Assembly: GCA_028702365.1 (NCBI GenBank)
Contig: JAQVOZ010000117.1
Span: 1 to 5,280 of the forward strand
Reading direction: 5' to 3'
DNA from: Candidatus Omnitrophota bacterium
Lineage (GTDB): Bacteria; Omnitrophota; Gorgyraeia; Duberdicusellales; 4484-171
DNA: 5,280 nucleotides
The number at the start of each line of letters is the position of its first letter. The first letter of the stretch is position 1. Shown piece after piece: positions 1-5,280 of the stretch. Below the pieces are notes generated by a model that was not told where the DNA came from, ran no database searches, and saw only the letters and a program-made list of their open reading frames with translations. The position numbers were made by a program, and so were the translations under genes.

Positions 1-1226
1 CACCATTCAGCAAGCGTCGGTATTTTTGTATCCTTCCCGCCGCTGCGCAGCGAGGTATCGCCTTTGGCGGAAAATTTATCTTCCCACTTAAGGCCCAGGG
101 TTGAAGCAACAGTTGTCATAGGCACTGCGCCGCCCATAATCCAGGATGTTGTTCCGTATGGATGGATATAATTCGGAAGCTTGTCAAATTCTGATTCGAT
201 GTCGCCGGTAAGCTCCTCCATAACATCTTCCAGAGTTACCATGCCAAGGATTTTCCCTTTATCGGAAGTAACGAGTACGATATGCACTCTTTCCTGAATC
301 ATTGTTTCAAGAAGCTCGGATATAACCATGCCCTCGATAACTTTCTTTATCGGCCTGATTATCGAGGAAATAGTCGGATTTACAGGGTTAGTCCTTAAAA
401 CTGTTATTATATCTTTAAAATTAATGTATCCCTCTATAGTTTGAGCGTCATTTTCTTTTGTGGACACAGGAAAACGGGTGTGCATGTCAAGATGTGCTTT
501 TATAAGCGCCTGGGTGAGGGTGTCTTGTATCCAAATCATTGAGATATCATAAGCAGGGATTATAATGTCTTTTACAGGACGCAAGGTAAAGCTCGCTGCG
601 GCAAGAACAATACGTTCTTCCCGCGCGCCAAGGATTTTAGCGGTTCGAGCCAAAGAAACTGCCGCCTTTAGTTCGTGGAGATCTTGTCCTTTGTAGCTTA
701 ACTCTTTAGGGCTGAACATAACAAAAAAACGGACAACTTTTTTGACTATTATCTCTACCACAGATATTACAGGCGCAATCAAAGCTGAAAGATACCTCAT
801 CGTAGGCGAAAGCCTTAAAACTATCCATTCTTTATTATTAAGCGCAATCATTTTAGGTACAAGTTCTCCAAAAACAATTATTACGCAGGTAAGCGGTATA
901 ATAAAAATAATAAGGGCCAGAATCTTAGCCAAAGTTACCGGCATGTTAAACGTGCTTTGAAGATATGGCGCAAAGCGCTCACCAACACCGGCTCCGCCGG
1001 CTGCAGCCGCCAACGCACCAACCAATGTGATACCGACCTGAATAAATGTAAGGCTTGCCTCCATGTGTTCTTTCATATAAAGGGCATCAGGCGCACCTTT
1101 CTTTTTTTCGCCCGACAGAACAACCAATCGCGCTTTTGAAACGGAAGCAAGGCCCATTTCATATGCGGCAAGAATAGCATTAAGTGAAAGCATAACTATT
1201 ATTATTATCAAATCGTATACAAACAT
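1..1226 (-). CDS. CNNM/CorC-family (DUF21-CBS) membrane transporter, 3' end cut by the window
   Basis: Reading the minus strand from ATG at 1226 gives 408 residues with no stop, so the gene runs off the window start. Residues 1-200 form a CNNM (DUF21) membrane domain. Hydrophobic segments lie near 4-25, 58-78, 98-122 and 143-165, and the family signatures are AAYEMGLASVSKARL (21-34, a variant of the usual AAEFAxxSxxxxRL) and FGELVPK (119-125). Two CBS motifs follow at about 215-275 and 285-345, with HTRFPV at 249-254 and GMVTLEDVMEELTGDIESEFD around 328-348. The start of a CorC/HlyC C-terminal domain (GGA, 365-367) follows. Family members are integral inner-membrane proteins linked to Mg2+/Co2+ export or homeostasis, and the CBS pair usually senses adenine nucleotides. 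The exact substrate cannot be read from sequence. The start is supported by AGGAAA at 1235-1240, 8 nt upstream. A terminator separates it from the signalling genes, so co-function with them is not implied. Older annotations call such proteins 'hemolysin', which is not supported here. Confidence 0.93.
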   Translation of the reverse strand, partial: MFVYDLIIIIVMLSLNAILAAYEMGLASVSKARLVVLSGEKKKGAPDALYMKEHMEASLTFIQVGITLVGALAAAAGGAGVGERFAPYLQSTFNMPVTLAKILALIIFIIPLTCVIIVFGELVPKMIALNNKEWIVLRLSPTMRYLSALIAPVISVVEIIVKKVVRFFVMFSPKELSYKGQDLHELKAAVSLARTAKILGAREERIVLAAASFTLRPVKDIIIPAYDISMIWIQDTLTQALIKAHLDMHTRFPVSTKENDAQTIEGYINFKDIITVLRTNPVNPTISSIIRPIKKVIEGMVISELLETMIQERVHIVLVTSDKGKILGMVTLEDVMEELTGDIESEFDKLPNYIHPYGTTSWIMGGAVPMTTVASTLGLKWEDKFSAKGDTSLRSGGKDTKIPTLAEW

Positions 1227-1277
1227 GCTTTATGTTTCCTATTTCCAAATAAATATTCTCTGTAAGCTCAAATTACC

Positions 1278-1306
1278 AAAATAAGCAAACATTCCATAAA
1301 TAACAA
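1278..1306 (-). promoter_or_regulatory. Possible sigma70-type promoter for the CNNM/CorC gene
   Basis: On the minus strand TTGTTA (1306-1301) and TATTTT (1283-1278) are separated by exactly 17 nt, each matching 4 of 6 consensus positions, about 50 nt upstream of the ATG at 1226. The position, just after the terminator of the preceding operon and before an isolated gene, is sensible. The TTGTTA also forms part of the terminator's U-rich tail, and such matches are common in AT-rich DNA, so this is a weak prediction. Confidence 0.3.
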
Positions 1307-1329
1307 GCCCACCCGTGAACCGGGTGGGC
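1299..1329 (-). terminator. Intrinsic terminator of the signalling operon
   Basis: A perfect 9-bp GC-rich stem (GCCCACCCG at 1307-1315, CGGGTGGGC at 1321-1329) encloses a 5-nt loop. On the minus strand it is followed by the U-rich tail TTGTTATTTAT. On the plus strand no T tract follows, so it works in the minus direction only. It lies 94 nt past the stop of the REC-GGDEF-HD-GYP gene and upstream of the CNNM/CorC start. It therefore probably ends the regulator transcript and separates the two units. The U tract is interrupted by G and A, so termination may be incomplete. Confidence 0.8.
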
Positions 1330-1423
1330 AAATGGAAGGAAGACTGTTCCTTTTGCAAAAGCATATATTATTTTACCCAAGCAAAAAGATAAATCAAGAA
1401 AAAAATTAGCAAAAGCCTATGTC

Positions 1424-3007
1424 TTATTTCTCGGTTTTTATTATCTCAAAGAACACTTCTACGATTTCCGGGTCAAATTGAGTGCCAGTGCCCTCCTTAA
1501 TTATCTTAAGAGCTTCCTCGATAGAGTACGCTTTACGATAAGGCCTGTCGCTGGTTAAGGCCTGATAGACATCGGCTATTGCAATTATCCGTGCGCCAAG
1601 AGGTATTTCTTTTCCTTTTAACCCGGCACAATAGCCAAAACCATCAAACCTTTCATGATGATATAAAACAATAGGCGCTACGTCTTTAAGAAAATGTATA
1701 TGCCTTATTATTTCTGCGCCTATCTGCGGGTGTTTTCTTATAATATCATACTCGGCGTCAGTAAGTTTTCCTTTTTTCAGCAGTATTTCATCAGGTATAC
1801 CGATTTTACCCAAATCATGAAGCATTGCGGCATGTTTTAAGTCTTCCATTTCTTTTTCGGAAAGATTTAGTTTCTTTCCGATAGATACAGCCAGAGATAC
1901 CATGTGCTCACAGTGCTCTCCCGTATAATAATCTTTAGCCTCTATGGTTTTGGCGAAAGCATAGATTGATTCCAGAAAGGTCTGATGCATTCGTTTTTCT
2001 ATTTTAGACAATTTTTGTTTCAGGTTCTCGATATTTTCATGCGTACCTTCAGATGGTTTTTCCGCTTCTTCTTTGCCATTCAAAGTAACAAGACGGGCAC
2101 CTCCGCGTTCTTTTGCAAGTATAACCGCCTTTTCAACCAAATGTATGAGGCCGTAAGCTTCGGAAATATTAGGATCATCTTCGGGAAAATTAGCTATGCC
2201 GATACTTACTTTTAATTTTAACTTTTTATTTTCCGGGTCAAACATATGATTTTCTATATCGTTTAAGAGCCGTTCCGTAAATTGAATTGTGCTTTGCTTG
2301 TCCGTATCTGGCAATATAATAACAAATTCTTCTCCGCCGTAACGTGTTACAATATCCATACCGCGGACGAATTGCCTTAAATATTTTGCAAGTTCTTTAA
2401 GAATCTTATCGCCATACGCATGGCCATATAAATCATTGATAGAATTGAAATAATCTACATCAATCATCGCAAGAGAAATTGAAAGAGCATACCGTTTTGC
2501 CCTCAATAATTCTGAATTAAGGCGCTCGATAAGATATCTATGGTTATAAACCTCGGTTTCTACGTCCTTTAGACTGAGCTCTTTTAATTTTTCAAGAAGC
2601 TCTTTATTTTCAACAGAAAGCTGCTGCATTCTAAGCGCTTTGTTTATAATTATTTTTACCTCTTCCATGTTAAGCGGCTTTTGCAAATAACCAAAAGCAC
2701 CCTCATTTAACGCAGCAATTGAGCTCTCCAAAGAAGCGTATCCGGTAATAATAATTGTTATGGTTTCCTGATTTATTTCTTTTGCATATTTCAATAGTTC
2801 AATCCCATTACCATCTGAAAGTTTAAGGTCAACCATCAAGATATTATAAAATGCCCCTTCTAATTTGCCCTTAGCATCCTTAAGGTGAGTTGAGTATTCG
2901 GCATTGTACCCCAACGACTGCATTATGTCCGCAAGGGTCTCACACATCAACACGTCATCGTCTACTATTAAAATCTTTGCTTTTTCAGCATTCCCCTGGT
3001 TTGTCAT
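1424..3007 (-). CDS. Response regulator with REC, GGDEF and HD-GYP domains (c-di-GMP synthesis and hydrolysis)
   Basis: The 527-residue cytoplasmic protein has three modules. REC (about 10-125) shows the acidic triplet D16-D18, phosphoacceptor D60, T88 and K110. A short helical linker (126-147) leads to a GGDEF domain (148-308) with a GGEEF active site (224-228), metal Asp D183, guanine-binding N191 and D200, and an RxxD inhibitory site (R215-D218) five residues before GGEEF, as in PleD. D200 is Asp rather than the Ser of hybrid cGAMP-making GGDEF enzymes, which points to c-di-GMP. After a charged linker (about 309-340) comes HD-GYP (341-527) with H364, H397-D398, K401, H426, H450-H451 and D479. 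The family hydrolyses c-di-GMP to pGpG/GMP at a two- or three-metal site. The name-giving GYP reads GYC (458-460). The start lies 2 nt after the stop of the upstream receiver gene. Only a weak, distant AGAGAG (3022-3027) precedes it, so translational coupling is likely. Which activity dominates cannot be read from sequence. Confidence 0.96.
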   Translation of the reverse strand: MTNQGNAEKAKILIVDDDVLMCETLADIMQSLGYNAEYSTHLKDAKGKLEGAFYNILMVDLKLSDGNGIELLKYAKEINQETITIIITGYASLESSIAALNEGAFGYLQKPLNMEEVKIIINKALRMQQLSVENKELLEKLKELSLKDVETEVYNHRYLIERLNSELLRAKRYALSISLAMIDVDYFNSINDLYGHAYGDKILKELAKYLRQFVRGMDIVTRYGGEEFVIILPDTDKQSTIQFTERLLNDIENHMFDPENKKLKLKVSIGIANFPEDDPNISEAYGLIHLVEKAVILAKERGGARLVTLNGKEEAEKPSEGTHENIENLKQKLSKIEKRMHQTFLESIYAFAKTIEAKDYYTGEHCEHMVSLAVSIGKKLNLSEKEMEDLKHAAMLHDLGKIGIPDEILLKKGKLTDAEYDIIRKHPQIGAEIIRHIHFLKDVAPIVLYHHERFDGFGYCAGLKGKEIPLGARIIAIADVYQALTSDRPYRKAYSIEEALKIIKEGTGTQFDPEIVEVFFEIIKTEK

Positions 3008-3009
3008 AT

Positions 3010-3405
3010 TTAATTTTTTTTCTCTCTTTTGGCTATTTCTTTCTTAAAAATATTAAGCATGACTTCGACTTCAAAAGGTTTTTCAAAAACCTTAACAACT
3101 CCGCTGCTATACGCTTCGCTAATACGTGAATCGCGCGGATATGCCGTCATCATAAAAATAATTATCTTTGGATTTATCTGTGTTACTTTTCTAACCAGCT
3201 GCAACCCATCCATATTTTCCATCCGGATATCGGTAAGCAGTATATCGAAATTATTTGTTTGTATTTTTTCAATAGCTGCACCGGCATTATAGGCGGCATC
3301 AGTACTATAGCCTTCGGCATTAAAAATGTCAACTAAAGTGCTGCAAATATCAGCATCATCGTCAACCACAAGAATACTTTTCTTTTTATCGGAAATGTCT
3401 TTCAT
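3010..3405 (-). CDS. Stand-alone receiver-domain response regulator (CheY-like)
   Basis: The 131-residue protein is a single REC domain with no output domain. It has acidic pocket residues D15-D17, phosphoacceptor D59 (in LLTDIRM), the conserved switch T87 (MMTAY) and K109 (FEKPF). The charged C-terminal tail ends in REKKN. Such proteins act by protein contact, as phosphorelay intermediates or as phosphate sinks for a kinase. It lies between the histidine kinase gene (stop 238 bp upstream) and the REC-GGDEF-HD-GYP gene (2 nt downstream), so phosphotransfer from the neighbouring kinase is a reasonable inference. The start at 3405 is supported by GGAAGG (3414-3419), 8 nt upstream. The last sense codons form an A8 run that could permit frameshifting into the next gene. 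Confidence 0.95.
   Translation of the reverse strand: MKDISDKKKSILVVDDDADICSTLVDIFNAEGYSTDAAYNAGAAIEKIQTNNFDILLTDIRMENMDGLQLVRKVTQINPKIIIFMMTAYPRDSRISEAYSSGVVKVFEKPFEVEVMLNIFKKEIAKREKKN
3013..3021 (-). other. A8 run with A-AAA-AAT slippery heptamer at the end of the receiver gene
   Basis: On the minus strand eight A residues (3021-3014) followed by T lie directly before the TAA stop (3012-3010) of the receiver gene. In the zero frame the last seven bases read A AAA AAT, which fits the X XXY YYZ form used for -1 ribosomal frameshifting. A -1 slip, or one extra A added by RNA polymerase, gives TTA AAT ATG and joins the next gene's ATG in frame. No stimulatory structure is evident, and A runs are common in AT-rich DNA. 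Confidence 0.3.
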
Positions 3406-3560
3406 GTTTAAAGCCTTCCATAAATCCCTGGCCTAAAGTCCGGGGGTATTAGCACGGCCAATTCCCAAGCGGCACTCCTTTTATCTCCGCCCTAGCCACC
3501 AGGCCGGAGGCCTGTTGGGCTAAAATACGGGGTTTTAGTGTCGCGGGGAATAAATTTTAA
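3406..3560 (-). promoter_or_regulatory. Candidate structured RNA leader of the receiver operon, class not recognised
   Basis: The stretch between the predicted transcription start and the receiver ATG has no gene. Its core (3421-3550) is about 57% GC by hand count, against about 28% for 3551-3640. It is dense in helices: a closing stem ATTCCC/GGGAAT (3551-3546 with 3466-3461), CTAAAA/TTTTAG (3538-3533 with 3525-3520), a 6-bp hairpin CAGGCC-TCC-GGCCTG (3514-3500) extended at its base by TAGCC/GGCTA (3522-3518 with 3497-3493), and GGGCGG/CCGCTT (3492-3487 with 3472-3467, two G-U pairs). The 3' strands of the last helix and the closing stem abut, as in a multi-branch junction. Downstream, 3446-3426 folds as an imperfect hairpin with a UUUA loop. 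I see no match to c-di-GMP-I or -II riboswitch cores or other common classes. It could be a riboswitch-like element, another cis-regulatory RNA, or a REP-like GC-rich repeat. Confidence 0.5.
3414..3419 (-). promoter_or_regulatory. Ribosome binding site of the receiver gene
   Basis: GGAAGG on the minus strand lies 8 nt from the ATG at 3405 and supports this start. It is immediately 3' of the structured leader: the last leader hairpin ends near 3426, only about 7 nt upstream. Changes in leader folding could therefore affect access to it. Confidence 0.65.
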
Positions 3561-3566
3561 TAACGC

Positions 3567-3575
3567 ATTATAACA
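3567..3575 (-). promoter_or_regulatory. Extended -10 promoter driving the two regulator genes
   Basis: On the minus strand TGTTATAAT (3575-3567) is a perfect extended -10 element, TG-N-TATAAT, placing transcription start at about 3560. The hexamer 17 nt upstream (AGCTAT, 3595-3590) is a poor -35, as is common for extended -10 promoters. An imperfect dyad CTATC-N5-GGTAG (3593-3579, one mismatch) covers the -35 region and could be an activator site, though this is weak. The promoter lies about 70 bp after the kinase stop, so the regulators can be transcribed independently of the kinase. Confidence 0.6.
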
Positions 3576-3598
3576 TATCTACCATGTTGATAGCTATA

Positions 3599-3615
3599 CC
3601 CTTTCTTTAAAAGGG
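3599..3615 (-). repeat. Small inverted repeat just after the kinase gene
   Basis: CCCTTT (3615-3610) and AAAGGG (3604-3599) on the minus strand form a 6-bp stem around a 5-nt loop, 29 nt beyond the kinase stop. No U tract follows on either strand, so it is not a convincing intrinsic terminator. It may protect the 3' end of the kinase mRNA or be chance. Confidence 0.3.
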
Positions 3616-3643
3616 CAAATAAATACGAAATAAGCCAGTTTTT

Positions 3644-5280
3644 TCAAGTGTTTTTCCTTATGGGAAATTTGATAGTTATTTTTGTGCCCACCCCAACATT
3701 GCTTTCTGCCGTAACAGTTCCATTGTGCGCATTTATTATATCTTTCACTATACTTAACCCCAACCCTATTCCCTTGGCCTTTTTGCTGAATAAAGGCTCA
3801 AATATGGAATTAATATCATTCTGATCTATACCCTTACCACTATCGGCAATTATTATTTTTACGCTTGCATCCTCGATTGACGTTGTAATCTCTATGGTGC
3901 CTTCTCCCTCTATCGCTTCTATGCTATTTTTTACAATATCAACAATTGTCTGACGCATATATGCCCTATCGAAAAGCATATCTAAATTCTGCCCATAATT
4001 CTTTCTAATCGTGATACTTTTAGGCAAAACAAATTTGCCCAATGCTTCTTCTATACAATCATTGAGGTTACCTTGAACAAATACCATGCTTTTGGGCCTT
4101 GCAAAATCAAGCGCAGTTTCAATTATGCTATTTGCATCGCCTATCTGAGATTTTATTATGTTAAGATATTTTTCAAGTTTTACGCTATCTATCGCAACAC
4201 CCGGGCTTGTAAGGTAATAAATGGCATTGCTTATTACACCAAGCGGATTTCTTAACTCATGGCTCAAAGAGCCTGCCACCTTTCCTAAAGTAGCAAGTTT
4301 TTCACTGCGAATTAGTTTTTCCTGCGCCTGGCGCAAATCTTTTGTGCGCTCCTCAATTTTCTTTTCAAGATTTACGTTCAAAACCTCCAGCTCAGCTTTA
4401 GTCTTTTTGATTTCCTCTGTAGCCCTTGCCAGCTCTTCATTGGCTACCTGCAATTCTTTATTTGTCACGGTAAGCTCAATTGTTTTGGCAACCAGCTCTT
4501 CTTGCGCTTTTTCCAGATCTGATTTATTTTTTTGCAAACTTTCGATAAGGCCTTCTCTTTCCTTTTCTAATTCATATTGTATAGTAATATTTCTGTCTAT
4601 GCCTCGATAGCCCTTAAAATTACCGGCACTGTCAAAAATAGGCACGCCGCTTGATTCAATAATAACAATAGAGCCATTTTTGTGCCTATACCTGTGAACC
4701 ACGTTTTTAAAAGGCTTGTGTGACTTAATTAACGTATCCAAGATAACTTTTCCGCTTTCTTCGTCATCTTTATCCGTAAACGCAAAAGGCACTTTGCCGA
4801 CTACTTCATCGGCGCTAAACCCAAGCAAATCTTCCACTTTCTTGCTGGCATACCTGCAAATAGTATTTTCGTCTACCTCCCAGATAAAATCACTTATGCT
4901 CTCTGCGAGATTACGAAACCGTTCTTCGCTGTTACGAAGCATTTTAACGTTTTCATTTATAGAATTACTCATAAAATTTATGCTCTCACAAAGCGACTCA
5001 AATTCTTTGCAACCGGTTACTTGAGCTTTCTGTTCAAATTTACCGTGCGCTATAGACTCAGCTACCTCCTGAAGCCTTTCAATCGGCCTGGAAAATGAAC
5101 CTGCTATCATAATACTAACTATGAAGCCAAAAATTATGGCAATTGAAAAAAATAGCACGTATTCCATTAAGGTTTCGCGAAGAATAGCAGCCAATTCATT
5201 GGTACCCATGCTTGCGCCAAAACAATAAGGCTGGCCTTTTTTGTTCAAAAATGGAATCAATACCATCCTGCCATGGCCCC
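3644..5280 (-). CDS. Membrane sensor histidine kinase (TM-HAMP-PAS-HisKA-HATPase), 5' end beyond the window
   Basis: The frame stays open to the window edge. The first in-window ATG (5266) is preceded in frame by GHGR and sits in what looks like the end of an extracytoplasmic sensor domain, so the true start is outside. Numbering from that Met, a transmembrane helix spans about 35-57, HAMP about 58-110 (SRPIERL at 59-65), PAS/PAC about 113-230, and a very long coiled coil about 232-325. HisKA has the H-box SHELRNPL with phosphoacceptor H336, and E337-x-x-N340 matches the ExxT/N motif tied to phosphatase activity. The ATPase domain has N447 (N-box), D475-S-G-K-G479 (G1), F489-E-P-L-F493 (F-box) and GIGLGL (499-504, G2), so all catalytic boxes look intact. 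It ends with TGA at 3646-3644 and has no receiver of its own, so its partners are probably the two receivers encoded downstream. The sensed signal is unknown. Confidence 0.95.
   Translation of the reverse strand, partial: GHGRMVLIPFLNKKGQPYCFGASMGTNELAAILRETLMEYVLFFSIAIIFGFIVSIMIAGSFSRPIERLQEVAESIAHGKFEQKAQVTGCKEFESLCESINFMSNSINENVKMLRNSEERFRNLAESISDFIWEVDENTICRYASKKVEDLLGFSADEVVGKVPFAFTDKDDEESGKVILDTLIKSHKPFKNVVHRYRHKNGSIVIIESSGVPIFDSAGNFKGYRGIDRNITIQYELEKEREGLIESLQKNKSDLEKAQEELVAKTIELTVTNKELQVANEELARATEEIKKTKAELEVLNVNLEKKIEERTKDLRQAQEKLIRSEKLATLGKVAGSLSHELRNPLGVISNAIYYLTSPGVAIDSVKLEKYLNIIKSQIGDANSIIETALDFARPKSMVFVQGNLNDCIEEALGKFVLPKSITIRKNYGQNLDMLFDRAYMRQTIVDIVKNSIEAIEGEGTIEITTSIEDASVKIIIADSGKGIDQNDINSIFEPLFSKKAKGIGLGLSIVKDIINAHNGTVTAESNVGVGTKITIKFPIRKNT

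Noticed and set aside
742..1139. Two small plus-strand open frames of 72 and 60 codons
   Set aside because: They lie antisense to the CNNM/CorC membrane domain, which has clear family motifs. They show no recognisable domain and have the character of shadow frames.
1336..1360. Hairpin AAGGAA/TTCCTT and palindrome TTTTGCAAAA between the HD-GYP stop and the terminator
   Set aside because: The stem is short and weak, with no proper U run in the minus direction. The much stronger stem at 1307-1329 explains termination.
3386..3421. A 12-codon upstream reading frame (ATG at 3421 on the minus strand) overlapping the receiver start
   Set aside because: Its ATG overlaps the last bases of the real Shine-Dalgarno region and has no ribosome binding site of its own at a sensible distance. 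It is out of frame with the receiver and probably chance.
3421..3551. A c-di-GMP (GEMM) riboswitch in the leader
   Set aside because: The context invites it, but I do not find the class I core segments (such as CACGCACAGGGCAAACC and the GACGCAAAGCC region) or the class II pseudoknot pattern. A covariance search would settle it.
3599..3615. Rho-independent terminator after the kinase gene
   Set aside because: The 6-bp stem is half A-T and has no U tract on either strand, so it is reported only as an inverted repeat.
4221..5024. Plus-strand open frames of 129 and 102 codons opposite the histidine kinase
   Set aside because: The Ser/Leu-rich composition is what the reverse of Glu/Lys/Leu-rich coiled coil produces. 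The kinase on the other strand has every catalytic box.
5266..5266. Start codon of the histidine kinase at 5266
   Set aside because: The frame is open upstream to the window edge. This Met lies in mid-domain, just before the second membrane helix, and a kinase of this architecture would need an N-terminal membrane segment that is not in the window.

Overview
The window comes from a bacterial chromosome of moderate to low GC content (around 40% by eye). All four genes lie on the minus strand and are tightly organised. The two-component and cyclic-di-GMP gene content, together with a membrane histidine kinase, fits a free-living, probably didermic bacterium. The style of the proteins recalls candidate phyla such as Omnitrophota or deltaproteobacteria-like lineages, but no feature here fixes the taxonomy and that is only a guess.

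Layout in the direction of transcription (high to low coordinates). (1) 5280-3644: most of a membrane sensor histidine kinase (TM-HAMP-PAS-long coiled coil-HisKA-HATPase). Its N-terminus lies beyond the window. (2) 3643-3406: a 238-bp gap with an extended -10 promoter near 3567-3575, then a strikingly GC-rich, hairpin-dense leader of about 130-155 nt. The leader contrasts sharply with its AT-rich surroundings and looks like an uncharacterised structured RNA. (3) 3405-3010: a stand-alone receiver (CheY-like) protein. (4) 3007-1424: a three-domain response regulator, REC-GGDEF-HD-GYP, starting 2 nt after the previous stop. (5) 1423-1227: a gap with a strong intrinsic terminator (1307-1329) that closes the signalling operon, plus a possible promoter for the next gene. 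(6) 1226-1: a CNNM/CorC-type (DUF21-CBS-CBS) membrane transporter, cut by the window start.

Working model (inference): the kinase senses an extracytoplasmic and/or PAS-detected signal and phosphorylates one or both receivers. The second receiver drives a protein carrying both c-di-GMP synthesis (GGEEF with I-site) and c-di-GMP hydrolysis (HD-GYP) modules, so phosphorylation would set the balance between making and breaking the messenger. The transporter is separated by the terminator and is probably an independent transcription unit.

The most interesting points are the structured leader ahead of the two regulators, an A8 run at the junction of the two regulator genes where a -1 slip would fuse them into a PleD-like REC-REC-GGDEF-HD-GYP protein, and the GYP-to-GYC change in an otherwise intact HD-GYP site.
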